Below, in pieces: positions 1 to 9,007 of a DNA stretch of 64,000 nt (the first letter of the stretch is position 1; each line of letters starts with the position of its first letter). The notes beneath the pieces are model-generated. The model saw only the letters and a list, made by a program, of their open reading frames with translations. It did not search any database and was not told where the DNA came from. Source of the stretch: Paenibacillus sp. V4I3 (GTDB lineage Bacteria > Bacillota > Bacilli > Paenibacillales > NBRC-103111); NCBI RefSeq assembly GCF_030817215.1, contig NZ_JAUSZA010000001.1, positions 3,632,501 to 3,696,500 on the forward strand, written 5' to 3'. The position numbers and the translations under genes are program-made.

Positions 1-1
1 G

Positions 2-811
2 CCAGTGATTAGCATTGGCAAGACGGTTATTGGGCTTAATCAGTGGAAGGATGGTTATCTGTCTTCACTATTGGAGTGGAACTTGAAGGGCAATAAAGAT
101 TCACAAACCCTGCACAATCTATCAACGCCGGAGGCCGTACTCTCAGAGGAAACGAATAAGGTCATGCAGCGTTATTTGGCTCGTGGCGAGCTTGCTGCTT
201 TCGAACAGGCGATTCACAAAGAATTGAATGAAGCTTTCGCAGCTTCACAAGCCAGATTCGTTAAACTCATTTTTCAGCTGTATCTAATGCTGGACACGCT
301 CGCCTATACGGCCCGCATTGCCTTGGATAACGGCGAACAACTGTGGATTCGTCCCGAGCAAGTATGGGGATTCGATACGGCAGCTAAAGCACAGCAATTT
401 CTATATAACCTGGCACATAAAATTGTCAGCTCGGGCAATGATCCTGTCGGAGATGATTTTTCCATGATACAAGCCGCTGAGCAATTCATTCATGATAACT
501 ATATGTACGATATTAATTTGACTATGCTGGCCGAACGTTTTAATTATAATTCTTCGTATTTCTCCGAAATGTTCAAAGCCAAAGCCGGAAAAACGTTCAT
601 TCAATACATCACTGATGTGCGTATGGCAAAAGCTGTACAGCTGCTTGAAGAAACGATGCTGAGCTTATGGGATATCGCTGAACTGACAGGCTTTTCGAAT
701 GCCAGTTACTTCAGTTCTAAATTTAAACGCATGTATGGGATGCCGCCATCTGATTATCGTCTTCGTCTCACAGTACCTGAAAAAATTGATAATCAAGAGC
801 CGAAGAAATAG
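2..811 (+). CDS. AraC-type response regulator, C-terminal part (5' end outside window)
   Basis: This frame is open from the left edge, so the gene begins upstream. The last ~115 residues form an AraC double helix-turn-helix: the first recognition segment is LAERFNYNSSYFSEMFK (about residues 176-192 of the visible part) and the second is IAELTGFSNASYFSSKFKR (about 223-242). The preceding ~150 residues match no DNA-binding fold and resemble the poorly conserved linker of the ~500-aa response regulators (receiver, linker, AraC domain) that Paenibacillaceae place beside sugar ABC importers. By position it should control the importer that follows. The receiver domain is not visible, so a plain AraC regulator cannot be excluded. 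Confidence 0.8.
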   Translation, partial: PVISIGKTVIGLNQWKDGYLSSLLEWNLKGNKDSQTLHNLSTPEAVLSEETNKVMQRYLARGELAAFEQAIHKELNEAFAASQARFVKLIFQLYLMLDTLAYTARIALDNGEQLWIRPEQVWGFDTAAKAQQFLYNLAHKIVSSGNDPVGDDFSMIQAAEQFIHDNYMYDINLTMLAERFNYNSSYFSEMFKAKAGKTFIQYITDVRMAKAVQLLEETMLSLWDIAELTGFSNASYFSSKFKRMYGMPPSDYRLRLTVPEKIDNQEPKK

Positions 812-899
812 CATTCAAAGGAGCACCTATAATCCTTATGATGATCTTACAAGTGATGAGTATTCATCGCTATCGATCACGAAGGAGGAGGGCGCTCTC

Positions 900-1817
900 A
901 TGTCATCATTAAGTAAAACCGCCCTTTCGCGGCAAAATCGCACAGCTTATTTATTTTTATTACCTTGGTTAGTTGGTTTTTTCTGCTTAACATTGGGCCC
1001 TATGCTGGGGTCGCTGTATCTTTCCTTTACGAAGTTTAATTTATTGAATGCCCCCAGATGGCTAGGACTAGATAATTATGTGCAAATCTTTAACGAAGAT
1101 GACTCCTTTTATCACTCAATGGGGATAACCTTTCAATATGCCCTATTATCAGTGCCCCTAAGACTTATTTTTGCTTTAATAGTGGCCCTGGCGCTAAATA
1201 AAGGGATTCGTGCACTTGGGGTTTATCGGACGGTTTATTACATCCCATCCCTACTTGGGGGTAGCGTTGCGATCGCTATCGTTTGGAGGAAAATATTCGA
1301 TGGGGATGGATTATTCAATCAATTCCTAAGTTGGTTTGGTATTCAGGGCCCAGCTTGGGTGGCGCACCCTGATTACATCATGTCCACGATCATCACCTTG
1401 TCTGTATGGCAGTTTGGATCGGCCATGGTCATCTTTCTGGCAGGACTTAAGCAGGTACCAGCTGATCTTTATGAAGCGTCACAAGTAGATGGAGCAGGGA
1501 AAGTACGACAGTTTTTTCAAATTACACTTCCACTGTTATCACCGGTTATTTTTTTCAACCTTGTGATGAGCATTATTAATTCGTTTCAAGTATTTACACC
1601 CGGTTATGTCATCGGAGATGGACGTGGAGGACCGGTAAACTCGACTTTATTTTATACCTTGTATTTATATTTGAAAGGGTTTTCCTTTTTCGATATGGGA
1701 TACGCATCAGCGCTTGCTTGGATTATGCTTGTTGTAATCGGTGTGCTAACGGCGATTGTATTTGTGACATCGAAGTATTGGGTATTCTATGGGGACGGCA
1801 AGGATGAAGGGAGATGA
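900..1817 (+). CDS. Sugar ABC transporter permease 1 (CUT1, MalF/UgpA type)
   Basis: A 305-aa inner-membrane permease of a carbohydrate importer. I place the start at the ATG preceded by AAGGAGGAG; longer in-frame extension lies in the 3' end of the preceding gene. There are about six hydrophobic helices beginning at TAYLFLLPWLVGFF. The cytoplasmic EAA loop reads EASQVDGAGKVRQFFQITLP and would dock onto an ATPase. It overlaps the region just upstream of the second permease and is followed by it and a binding protein. No ATPase gene is nearby, so it probably uses a shared MsmX-type ATPase (inference). The substrate is unknown. Confidence 0.9.
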   Translation: MSSLSKTALSRQNRTAYLFLLPWLVGFFCLTLGPMLGSLYLSFTKFNLLNAPRWLGLDNYVQIFNEDDSFYHSMGITFQYALLSVPLRLIFALIVALALNKGIRALGVYRTVYYIPSLLGGSVAIAIVWRKIFDGDGLFNQFLSWFGIQGPAWVAHPDYIMSTIITLSVWQFGSAMVIFLAGLKQVPADLYEASQVDGAGKVRQFFQITLPLLSPVIFFNLVMSIINSFQVFTPGYVIGDGRGGPVNSTLFYTLYLYLKGFSFFDMGYASALAWIMLVVIGVLTAIVFVTSKYWVFYGDGKDEGR

Positions 1818-1821
1818 CCAG

Positions 1822-2661
1822 ATGATTTTGAACACGAATTACACCAAACTGCTGAAGCATCTGTTGATTATCGCCTTTGGCTTGTTGATGCTCTATCCAG
1901 TCTTATGGCTGCTTAGCAGTTCCTTTAAGCCGAATCAATTGATTTTCTCAGATACAAGTCTTTGGCCTAAGAAAGTGACGTTTGACAATTATATGAATGG
2001 TTGGAAAGGGCTGCAGGGCACAACGTTTGGTCGTTTCTTCCTTAATTCAGCTCACATCTCGGTGCTCTCCGTCCTAGGCAACATTATCACATGCTCCTTT
2101 GCCGCCTATGCGTTTGCACGGCTAGAATTTAGATTCAAAAAGTTTTGGTTTAGCCTTATGCTGGTCACCATTATGCTTCCGTACCATGTCACTTTGGTTC
2201 CTCAATACATTATTTATAACAAGATTGAATGGATCAACACGTATTTACCGCTAATTGTACCGAAATGGTTAGCACATGATTCGTTCTTCATCTTACTCAT
2301 GGTTCAGTTCATTCGAGGAATTCCGAAGGAATTGGACGAAAGCGCAACCATTGATGGCTGCGGGCAAGGCCAAATTTATTTTCGCATCATTTTGCCGCTT
2401 CTTGTACCAGCTTTAATCACAACCGCTATTTTCACGTTCATCTGGACATGGGACGACTTTTTCTCGCAAATGATTTACCTCAACAATATCAAGCTGTTTA
2501 CCGTTCAGCTCGGTATTCGCTCGTTATTTGATCCATCGGGAGAATCCGATTGGGGAGCGCTGCTCGCAATGTCCGTTCTTTCGCTAGTTCCGATCATGAC
2601 GATATTCCTCACTTTCCAGAAGTACTTTCTAGAAGGCATTGCGACTACCGGACTGAAATAA
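1822..2661 (+). CDS. Sugar ABC transporter permease 2 (CUT1, MalG/UgpE type)
   Basis: A 279-aa permease, the usual length for MalG-type subunits. The ATG at 1822 is chosen because AAGGGAG lies 8 bases upstream; earlier in-frame ATGs (1789, 1804) would overlap the preceding gene more and lack a ribosome site. Features are the N-terminal helix LLIIAFGLLMLYPVLWLL, the EAA loop ELDESATIDGCGQGQIYFRI and the typical ending of the family. It pairs with the permease just upstream to form the membrane channel. Confidence 0.9.
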   Translation: MILNTNYTKLLKHLLIIAFGLLMLYPVLWLLSSSFKPNQLIFSDTSLWPKKVTFDNYMNGWKGLQGTTFGRFFLNSAHISVLSVLGNIITCSFAAYAFARLEFRFKKFWFSLMLVTIMLPYHVTLVPQYIIYNKIEWINTYLPLIVPKWLAHDSFFILLMVQFIRGIPKELDESATIDGCGQGQIYFRIILPLLVPALITTAIFTFIWTWDDFFSQMIYLNNIKLFTVQLGIRSLFDPSGESDWGALLAMSVLSLVPIMTIFLTFQKYFLEGIATTGLK

Positions 2662-2773
2662 CCCGAAAAAATGACGTATCAACACCCGAAGAAATGACAT
2701 TCTATTGGTTTTCAAAATGGATTACGATCAGGTTGTAAACGGTTCCTAATATTTGTTCAGGGGGAGATTTCAT

Positions 2774-4111
2774 ATGAAAAAACGATTTGCGATAATGACA
2801 CTTGCCATGTTGATGGCCGTTACAACGGCTTGTTCTACAGGGACAGGCACGGGAAACAGCAGCGCTCCAAACGCAACAGCTGCAGGTACAGCTAAAGAAG
2901 TAGCAAAGGCAGAACCGGTAGAGCTAAGAATTATGTGGTGGGGTGACCAAAAGCGGGCAGATCGTACCAATGAGGCGCTTCGCAAGTTCGAGGAGAAAAA
3001 CCCAAATATCAAAATTGTCGGTGAATTTGCCCCGAGTTCAGGTTATTTCGATAAGCTAAACACGCAGTTGGCTTCGGGTACTGCGCCAGATGCGTTTTTC
3101 CTCGGAGGGAACGTAGTTGATTATGCGAATAAAAACGTGCTGCTTGAACTGGATCCATTCGTGGGGAAAGAGCTTGATTTAAACGATATGGACAAATCGA
3201 TGATCCAATATGGTACATTCAAAGGAAAGCTGCTACACGTCTCCGCCGGGGCTAATGCGCGTGGTATTGTCGTTAATACGGAGTTGTTCAAAAAAGCAGG
3301 CATTCCTGTTCCGCAAGATGGTTGGTCATGGGATGATTATGGACGAATCAGCAAAGAAATTACGGATAAGCTCGGTAAAGATGTGTTCGGGACATACAAT
3401 TTTACGGTCGATGGCATGGATATTTATTTGAAACAAAGAGGCAAGCAGCTCTACGATATGGATAACGCTAAGCTAGGCTTTGAACAGAAGGATGCGGAAG
3501 AGTGGTTCAATTTATGGAATACGATGACAAAAACAGGCGGCGTTGTAACACCAGCTTTGCAAGTATCCAATCCGCCGTCAGATACGAGTAAATCACTCGT
3601 TGTAACCGGAAAAGTAGCGATGAGCTTACTCGCATCCAATCAGTTGGGCGCTCATCAAAACCTGATTCCAGACAAGCTGGCACTTGTTCAACTGCCTCGC
3701 GGACCGAAAGGGACCGGTGTTGTTTTCGAATCGAGCCAAGGATTATCCGGTTATGCGAAAACGAAGCATCCAAAGGAAGTTGCGATGCTCATGAACTATT
3801 GGATCAATGATCCCGACGCGGCGAAAATTCTTGGTAATGATCGTGGTGTTCCAGTGACTTCCAAAATGCGGGATCTTCTGAAAAAGGATGCCAACCCGGT
3901 TGAGCAGATCATCTATGATTACACAAGCCGCGTCTCGGCAGCGACGAATAAAGAGCCGTTTGCGATCAGTTATAACCCTCCAGGCAATACGGAATATACG
4001 AAACTGATTGAAACAACTGTGCAAGAAATTGGCTTTGGTAAAAAAGATGTGAAAAAGGGCGTTGAGGATTTCTATAATGGAACCGTAAAAATTTTCAACA
4101 ATAACAAATAA
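2774..4111 (+). CDS. Extracellular sugar-binding lipoprotein (CUT1)
   Basis: A 445-aa solute-binding protein. The signal peptide MKKRFAIMTLAMLMAVTTAC ends in a lipobox with Cys20 as the lipidation site, so the mature protein is anchored outside the membrane. The body has family 1 binding-protein features (ELRIMWWGDQKRADRTNEAL near the start, a FDKLNTQLASGTAPDAFFL segment). The ATG at 2774 follows GGGGGAGA. It is the third gene of the importer and is followed by a hairpin and two glycosidase genes, so it should capture an oligosaccharide that those enzymes then cleave. The substrate cannot be named. Confidence 0.9.
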   Translation: MKKRFAIMTLAMLMAVTTACSTGTGTGNSSAPNATAAGTAKEVAKAEPVELRIMWWGDQKRADRTNEALRKFEEKNPNIKIVGEFAPSSGYFDKLNTQLASGTAPDAFFLGGNVVDYANKNVLLELDPFVGKELDLNDMDKSMIQYGTFKGKLLHVSAGANARGIVVNTELFKKAGIPVPQDGWSWDDYGRISKEITDKLGKDVFGTYNFTVDGMDIYLKQRGKQLYDMDNAKLGFEQKDAEEWFNLWNTMTKTGGVVTPALQVSNPPSDTSKSLVVTGKVAMSLLASNQLGAHQNLIPDKLALVQLPRGPKGTGVVFESSQGLSGYAKTKHPKEVAMLMNYWINDPDAAKILGNDRGVPVTSKMRDLLKKDANPVEQIIYDYTSRVSAATNKEPFAISYNPPGNTEYTKLIETTVQEIGFGKKDVKKGVEDFYNGTVKIFNNNK

Positions 4112-4128
4112 CAAAGCCGCTTGTCGGG

Positions 4129-4163
4129 AGAAATAGGCTGCCATTGGCAGTCTATTTCTTTTC
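4129..4163 (+). terminator. Hairpin with T-rich tail between binding protein and glycosidase genes
   Basis: AGAAATAGGCTGCC (4129-4142) and GGCAGTCTATTTCT (4146-4159) form a 13-14 bp stem with a 3-base loop, followed by a T-rich tail. As the next gene has the same direction 50 bp on, it probably acts as a partial terminator or mRNA-stabilising hairpin that keeps the binding protein more abundant than the enzymes. Confidence 0.7.
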
Positions 4164-4212
4164 ATTTGGATGACAAAAGACGTATTCCTAACTAGAGAGA
4201 AGAGGCGGATAT

Positions 4213-5868
4213 ATGAGAGAAGCATTGTTGAGCAAGTTGCGTGGGATTCGTACGGAGGAGCGGATGGGCCCTTTGAAAAAGGAATCAGATGGCCCAGTTC
4301 TTGCAGAATGGAACCAATCGGGAGTGAAGTTTGCGGCATCTTCCGATAAATTGGAGGGTGTGTACTACGAAGCTCTGCGTAAACTATTGGACTGTGTCGT
4401 ACCGACGGGTGGAGAGAAGCCTATATTGCATGAAGGTGGTATTTATCTAGGGTGCTGGCTGGAAAGCACGGGGACGATTAATGCTGAATTGTTATCGCGT
4501 TTCATTCCTTCTGTTTCGCAATCCACTTATGAATTGTTTGCTGATTATCAGCGTGAAGATGGTCTAATGCCTTATAAACTCACGGAGTCGGGTCCTTCTT
4601 ACAGACAAATTCAATTGGTGACGCCGCTTGCTAGAAGTGTATGGAATCATTATCAGTTGAATGGGCAGGATAAGACGTTTTTACGAAAAATGTATACAGC
4701 TATGCAGAGGTATGATGATTGGCTGCATACCTATCGCAATACGCGCGGAACGAATGGAGTGGAAGCCTTTTGCACATTTGATACGGGACATGATTTATCC
4801 CCCCGCTTTTGGCATGTTCCGGATACGCCCCATGGTAATGACGCAAGAATTTGTAATCCGGACTCCCCAATCTTGCCATTCGTTGCGCCTGATTTAACGG
4901 CCAATGTATACTGTCAGCGACTCTACCTAGCGAGAATTGCGGAAGAACTCGAGGAGAGTGGCGAGCCTTGGCGGGAAAAGGCGGAAATGAGCTTAAACAG
5001 CTTGTTCCAGTTTTGTTTTGATGAGACAGATCAGTTCTTTTATGATCTGGATAAAAATGATGAGCATGTTCGTGTACAGTCCGATGTCCTTCTGCGTGTG
5101 CTCGCATGTGAAGTGGGTGATCGAGCCTTCTTTGATCAAGCTTTGCGCAAATACTTGTTGAATACGCGAAAGTTTTTTGCCAAATACCCATTTACATCGA
5201 TTGCTATGGACGATCCGAGATTTGACCCTTTTTCCAGTTATAACAGCTGGGCAGGGCCATCCAATTTTCTTAGCTTGATCCGTGCACCGCATGCTTTTGA
5301 GTATCATGGAAGGTTTGTAGAACTCACCTATGTGTTATATCCGTTAATGGCTGCATTTCATAAAATGACACGATTCGCTCAAGCGCTAAGTCCATGGACA
5401 GGCGAGGAGGGTTTTACGGAGACTTATTCACCGGCGATTTTGTGTATGTTGGACTATGTTGAACGTTTGAGCGGTATCATGCCTAGACCAGAAGATGAAC
5501 TTTGGTTTACAGGATTGCTTCCTTATGCAATTGATCACGGGGAAGTGATTGCGAATGGGACTGCTTACAGTCGGGTTATAAATGGTGTTACATTTGAGCT
5601 GGTTAATACAATGGCTGAATCCGTGGTTTATCGAGACGGTGTGGTCATTCTACAATTTCCAAATGGCTTAAGAGCCGTAACCGACCGTCAAGGAAAATTG
5701 AAGTCGTTTATCGGTATGACTGTTCGAACGGTAGAAGGAGTTATCTCGTATGAAGGGCGCGAATGGCATGTTGCTGTGAAAGGAAATGAACGGATCGATT
5801 TGGTAAACGGTTTTGAGTTGAAAAAGCGACCAGCTGATTTAGGCGTTATTGCACCAACTTATGGATAG
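4213..5868 (+). CDS. (alpha/alpha)6-barrel glycoside hydrolase, GH63/MGH1-like
   Basis: A 551-aa protein without signal peptide, hence cytoplasmic. The helical-barrel signatures of the GH63/trehalase-like group are visible: WLESTGTINAELLSRFIPS, the acidic aromatic segment FCTFDTGHDLSPRFWHVPDT, and SYNSWAGPSNFLSLIRAPHA near residue 340. A C-terminal beta-rich domain spans about 440-551. It follows a sugar importer and precedes a GH43-like gene by 6 bases, so it likely cleaves an imported oligosaccharide. ATG 4213 follows GAGAAGAGG. Exact specificity cannot be read from sequence; other six-hairpin glycosidases are possible. Confidence 0.7.
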   Translation: MREALLSKLRGIRTEERMGPLKKESDGPVLAEWNQSGVKFAASSDKLEGVYYEALRKLLDCVVPTGGEKPILHEGGIYLGCWLESTGTINAELLSRFIPSVSQSTYELFADYQREDGLMPYKLTESGPSYRQIQLVTPLARSVWNHYQLNGQDKTFLRKMYTAMQRYDDWLHTYRNTRGTNGVEAFCTFDTGHDLSPRFWHVPDTPHGNDARICNPDSPILPFVAPDLTANVYCQRLYLARIAEELEESGEPWREKAEMSLNSLFQFCFDETDQFFYDLDKNDEHVRVQSDVLLRVLACEVGDRAFFDQALRKYLLNTRKFFAKYPFTSIAMDDPRFDPFSSYNSWAGPSNFLSLIRAPHAFEYHGRFVELTYVLYPLMAAFHKMTRFAQALSPWTGEEGFTETYSPAILCMLDYVERLSGIMPRPEDELWFTGLLPYAIDHGEVIANGTAYSRVINGVTFELVNTMAESVVYRDGVVILQFPNGLRAVTDRQGKLKSFIGMTVRTVEGVISYEGREWHVAVKGNERIDLVNGFELKKRPADLGVIAPTYG

Positions 5869-5898
5869 TCAGCAATGAAAGAAAGTGAGGAAATGGCG

Positions 5899-6804
5899 AT
5901 GGTTGCAAAAAAAGATTTACAGATTCGCGATCCGTTCGTTCTCCCAGTGGCGGAAGAAGGAAAGTATTATTTATTTGGCAGTACAGATAAGAATATTTGG
6001 GGGAAAGGAACTGGCTTTGACGTGTATGTTGGCGACGATTTAGAGCATTGGGAAGGACCCTATCCGGCGTTCAGGCCAGATGCGGATTTCTATGCGGAAA
6101 AGAATTTCTGGGCTCCTGAATTTTACGCATACAAAGATCGCTATTATATGTTTGCGACGTTTAGACGCAAACAATCAATTGCTGGGCACCGCGGTGCTGG
6201 TAGCGGACCATTTGTTAGGTCCTTTTGTCCCTCATAGCGATGGGCCCGTAACGCCGAAAGATTGGAGCTCACTTGACGGCACGTTGTTTATTGATAAAGA
6301 AGACGCGCCGTGGATGGTCTTTTGCCACGAATGGCAGCAAGTCGCCGATGGGGAGATGTGCGCAGTCAGGTTAGCGGAAGATTTGAGTAGCACTGTAGGT
6401 GCTCCTGTCTTACTGTTCCGAGCTTCGGAGGCACCGTGGACGACCTCTTTTATCGCGGAAAAGTATCAAAATCAGGAAAACTATGTGACGGATGGTCCCT
6501 ATTTGTTTCATGCTTCCAACGGGGAGCTGCTGATGCTTTGGGCTAGCTTTATCGATAATAATATGCGCTTGGTATTGTGAAATCACGAAATGGCAGCGTT
6601 TTGGGCCCTTGGAGTCACGAATCCCAAGCCCTTTATCGGAATGATGGTGGACATGCCATGGTTTTTCGAGCGTTGGATGAACGATTGATGCTTGCCATTC
6701 ATACACCCAATCAAACGCCACATGAGAGACCCATTTTTCTGGAGATCACGGAAAAGTTTGCTGTGCTCGAGCTTGCGTTGAATCGGATGAATGAGCTGGG
6801 TTAG
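5899..6804 (+). pseudogene. GH43-like glycoside hydrolase, interrupted by two frameshifts
   Basis: Three adjacent reading segments together make one ~300-aa GH43-type five-bladed propeller enzyme. The first (to about 6165) holds the family's opening Asp in IRDPFVLP and the NFWAPEFYAYKDRYYMFATF blade. The second (about 6165-6577) holds GPFVPHSDGPVTPKDWSSLD, the catalytic-type APWMVFCHEW and VADGEMCAVRL. The third (6577-6804) holds GPWSHESQALYRNDGGHA and RPIFLEI. The reading frame gains one base near 6160-6170 (GTTTAGACG) and loses one at about 6577 (TTGTGAAA), so the two shifts compensate. Either a decayed gene or sequence errors. The start at ATG 5899 follows GTGAGG; ATG 5893 is an alternative. 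Confidence 0.7.
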
Positions 6805-6903
6805 CTCTCGAGCTTTCACAAAACGATAAGGTCACCTTGGCATGCCCTATAATTCGAAAAAAATCTATTCGTCATGTATTCGGAATGATTAACTGATAAA
6901 GAT

Positions 6904-6948
6904 AAGATCAAGCCCTCAATCAAATGAGAGGATTTGATCTTTTTTTAT
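6904..6948 (+). terminator. Intrinsic terminator after the first sugar locus
   Basis: AGATCAAGCCCTC pairs with GAGAGGATTTGATCT across a short loop and is followed by a run of seven T. It ends the transcript of the first sugar-utilisation operon. Confidence 0.85.
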
Positions 6949-6993
6949 TAAAAATAAGTTTGATTGATCTCTATCTAAACCTGATGTAAAGTT

Positions 6994-7008
6994 TGAAATA
7001 ATATTTCA
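6994..7008. promoter_or_regulatory. Inverted repeat upstream of the murR-like promoter
   Basis: TGAAATAATATTTCA has 6-bp arms (TGAAAT/ATTTCA) around AAT and lies 8 bp upstream of the -35 box of the promoter at 7017-7044. A site of this form next to an RpiR-type regulator gene suggests autoregulation (inference). The identical 15-mer occurs again at 41575-41589. Confidence 0.45.
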
Positions 7009-7016
7009 GAAATATA

Positions 7017-7044
7017 TAGACAAAGTGAAATAAAACTCTATAAT
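7017..7044 (+). promoter_or_regulatory. Sigma-A type promoter for the MurNAc operon
   Basis: -35 TAGACA (7017-7022), 16-bp spacer, -10 TATAAT (7039-7044), 50 bp before the first gene of the operon. The -10 is a perfect consensus and the -35 differs at one position. Confidence 0.65.
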
Positions 7045-7094
7045 AAGGGTATGCAAGTTCAAAGTTACACATGAAACCGTAGAGGGTGACTCCC

Positions 7095-7952
7095 ATGTTA
7101 AAAGGTGGATTAGTAAGTATAGAAGCGGCTATGGGGAGCTTAAAGCCCATGGAGCGTAGGGCTGCACAATATATTATGGAACACCCGGAACAGGTAGTCA
7201 GCCTTTCCGTGCAGAAGCTGGCAGAGTTTGCTGACGTAAGTGAAGCAACGATTGTAAGACTTTCACGCTCCCTTCACTGTAAAGGATTTCAAGAGTTGAA
7301 GCTGAGGATCGCTGGTGATTTATCACAATCGTCGCTGCCTACAGAATCGTACCAAGAAATCCGTACCGACGGATCTATCGTAGATCTCATCAAATCAGTA
7401 TCCAATAACAATATTGTTTCTATCCAAGATACTTTAACGGTACTATCTCCGGAAAGTGTGGAAAAAGCCATAAATTCACTGAGCAGCGCAAGAAAAGTCG
7501 GCGTGTTCGGTGTAGGCGCATCGGCGGTTATCGCGAAGGATTTCATGCAAAAGCTAACGCGTATTAATCGCTGGTGTGAAATTGGTACCGGGTTTGATGC
7601 TCAGGCAACCATTGCGGCCAATCTAATTCCCGGTGACGTAGTCTTCGGTATTTCCTATTCAGGCCAAACCGAAGACATGATTCGTGCGTTGGCCGTAGCC
7701 AAAAATAACGGTGCCTCAGTCATAACGCTGACCCGGTTCGGAGCCAATCCAGTAGCGGAGCTTGCGGATATACAGTTGTTTATAAGCACCTTAGAGAAGA
7801 GTATCCGCAGCGGGGCAATGGCCTCAAGGATTTCCCAACTGAACGTTATCGATATTTTGTACGCGGGAATCGCTGGCCGTCATTATGAGGAAAGCATCAA
7901 ATCTCTGGAAAAGACGCGACAAGCCGTCATGGCGGGGAAACGCAATGGATAA
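7095..7952 (+). CDS. murR: RpiR/MurR family transcriptional regulator with SIS domain
   Basis: A 285-aa cytoplasmic regulator. The N-terminal ~75 residues are an RpiR-type helix-turn-helix (KLAEFADVSEATIVRLSRSL) and residues ~105-280 a sugar-isomerase (SIS) fold (VGVFGVGASAVIAKDFMQKL; ISYSGQTEDMIRALAVAKNNG) that senses phosphorylated sugars. ATG 7095 follows AGAGGGTG; an upstream GTG at 7086 is less likely. It heads an operon that ends in murQ, so its effector is probably MurNAc-6-phosphate, as for MurR of other bacteria (inference). Its end overlaps the next gene by 8 bp, implying translational coupling. Confidence 0.8.
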   Translation: MLKGGLVSIEAAMGSLKPMERRAAQYIMEHPEQVVSLSVQKLAEFADVSEATIVRLSRSLHCKGFQELKLRIAGDLSQSSLPTESYQEIRTDGSIVDLIKSVSNNNIVSIQDTLTVLSPESVEKAINSLSSARKVGVFGVGASAVIAKDFMQKLTRINRWCEIGTGFDAQATIAANLIPGDVVFGISYSGQTEDMIRALAVAKNNGASVITLTRFGANPVAELADIQLFISTLEKSIRSGAMASRISQLNVIDILYAGIAGRHYEESIKSLEKTRQAVMAGKRNG

Positions 7953-8967
7953 AGTCGATCGCTTGGTAGAAGGATGGGTGCGCGATGGGCACTTGCCCGG
8001 CGCTGTGCTCGACATTACTGTATCGAACCGCTTTCGATTTCAAAAATCATATGGATCATACTCCGACGGGACAAGGGAACATCCGATTCATCTGAACACT
8101 ATGTTCGACATCGCATCCCTTACGAAGGTAACCGTTACGCTTCCAGCTATTCTCGTTCTGGTGGCCAAAGGGAAGCTATCGCTGGATAGCTCCGTGCAGG
8201 CTTACTTGCCTGCATTCCGCCATCCGCAAGTAACACTTCGTCATCTATTGATACATGCGTCCGGGCTGCCGCCGGATTTACCTTATCTTCCGCGCAAAGC
8301 AGCCAGGCCTAGCCTAATCGACGAAATTCTGGCGCAAGAGCTTTTATTTCAGCCAGGTAAGGATAAGCTGTATAGTGATCTTGGTATGATCCTCCTTGGG
8401 ATCATTGTAGAACGTGTGTCTGGGGAGCCGCTGGATCGCTTTGTTAAGCAGCATGTATTCGATCCACTTGTGATGCGGCATACGGTTTTTAACCCTGGCT
8501 CCGAACTTCGAGATCGTATTGCCGCAACCGAACAGGTAGATGGAGCATATGTCATCGGCGAAGTTCATGATGAGAAGAGCTTCCACCTCGGCGGTGTTAC
8601 AGGCAGCGCGGGATTATTCGCAACAGCGGACGACCTAGCACGCTATGCGGCATGGTGGTTGCAGCCGGAACATTGGGATATTGTTCCCCCATCGCTAATG
8701 CGAGAAACCACGGCGGCTCCTATACGTGGCCGCGGACTTGGCTGGGAGGTCAAGCATGATCCTACAAACGTCCCGAGCTGCGGAGAAAGCTGGCCTACGG
8801 GTAGTTTCGGTCATACAGGTTTTACCGGAACGAGCTTATGGATTGAGCCCGAACAGGGCATCAGCGTCGTATTTCTTACCAATGCGGTTCATTTGGGGCG
8901 AAATAACAAGATCCGTGAGCTGCGTCCAATTTTACATGAAACGGTTTTGTCCTCGTATCTATCATGA
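7945..8967 (+). CDS. Beta-lactamase-fold serine hydrolase, AmiE-like (MurNAc-peptide amidase candidate)
   Basis: A 340-aa class C beta-lactamase-fold protein with the Ser-x-x-Lys motif SLTK at residues 58-61, the Tyr motif KLYSDLG and a GHTGFTG segment in place of KTG. In Bacillus subtilis the AmiE protein (YbbE) of this fold, encoded in the murQRP-amiE-nagZ cluster, removes peptides from MurNAc. Unlike the secreted AmiE, no signal peptide is visible here, so it would act in the cytoplasm on imported muropeptides (inference). ATG 7945 overlaps the stop of the regulator gene; longer in-frame extension would sit inside that gene. A generic esterase role remains possible. Confidence 0.65.
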   Translation: MDKVDRLVEGWVRDGHLPGAVLDITVSNRFRFQKSYGSYSDGTREHPIHLNTMFDIASLTKVTVTLPAILVLVAKGKLSLDSSVQAYLPAFRHPQVTLRHLLIHASGLPPDLPYLPRKAARPSLIDEILAQELLFQPGKDKLYSDLGMILLGIIVERVSGEPLDRFVKQHVFDPLVMRHTVFNPGSELRDRIAATEQVDGAYVIGEVHDEKSFHLGGVTGSAGLFATADDLARYAAWWLQPEHWDIVPPSLMRETTAAPIRGRGLGWEVKHDPTNVPSCGESWPTGSFGHTGFTGTSLWIEPEQGISVVFLTNAVHLGRNNKIRELRPILHETVLSSYLS

Positions 8968-9007
8968 GGTTAAACATATAAGTAAACATTAAAGGGAGGC
9001 TTTCTAA

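Noticed and set aside
3743..4339. 198-codon minus-strand frame across the end of the binding-protein gene
   Set aside because: It lies antisense to two well-supported genes and has no family features.
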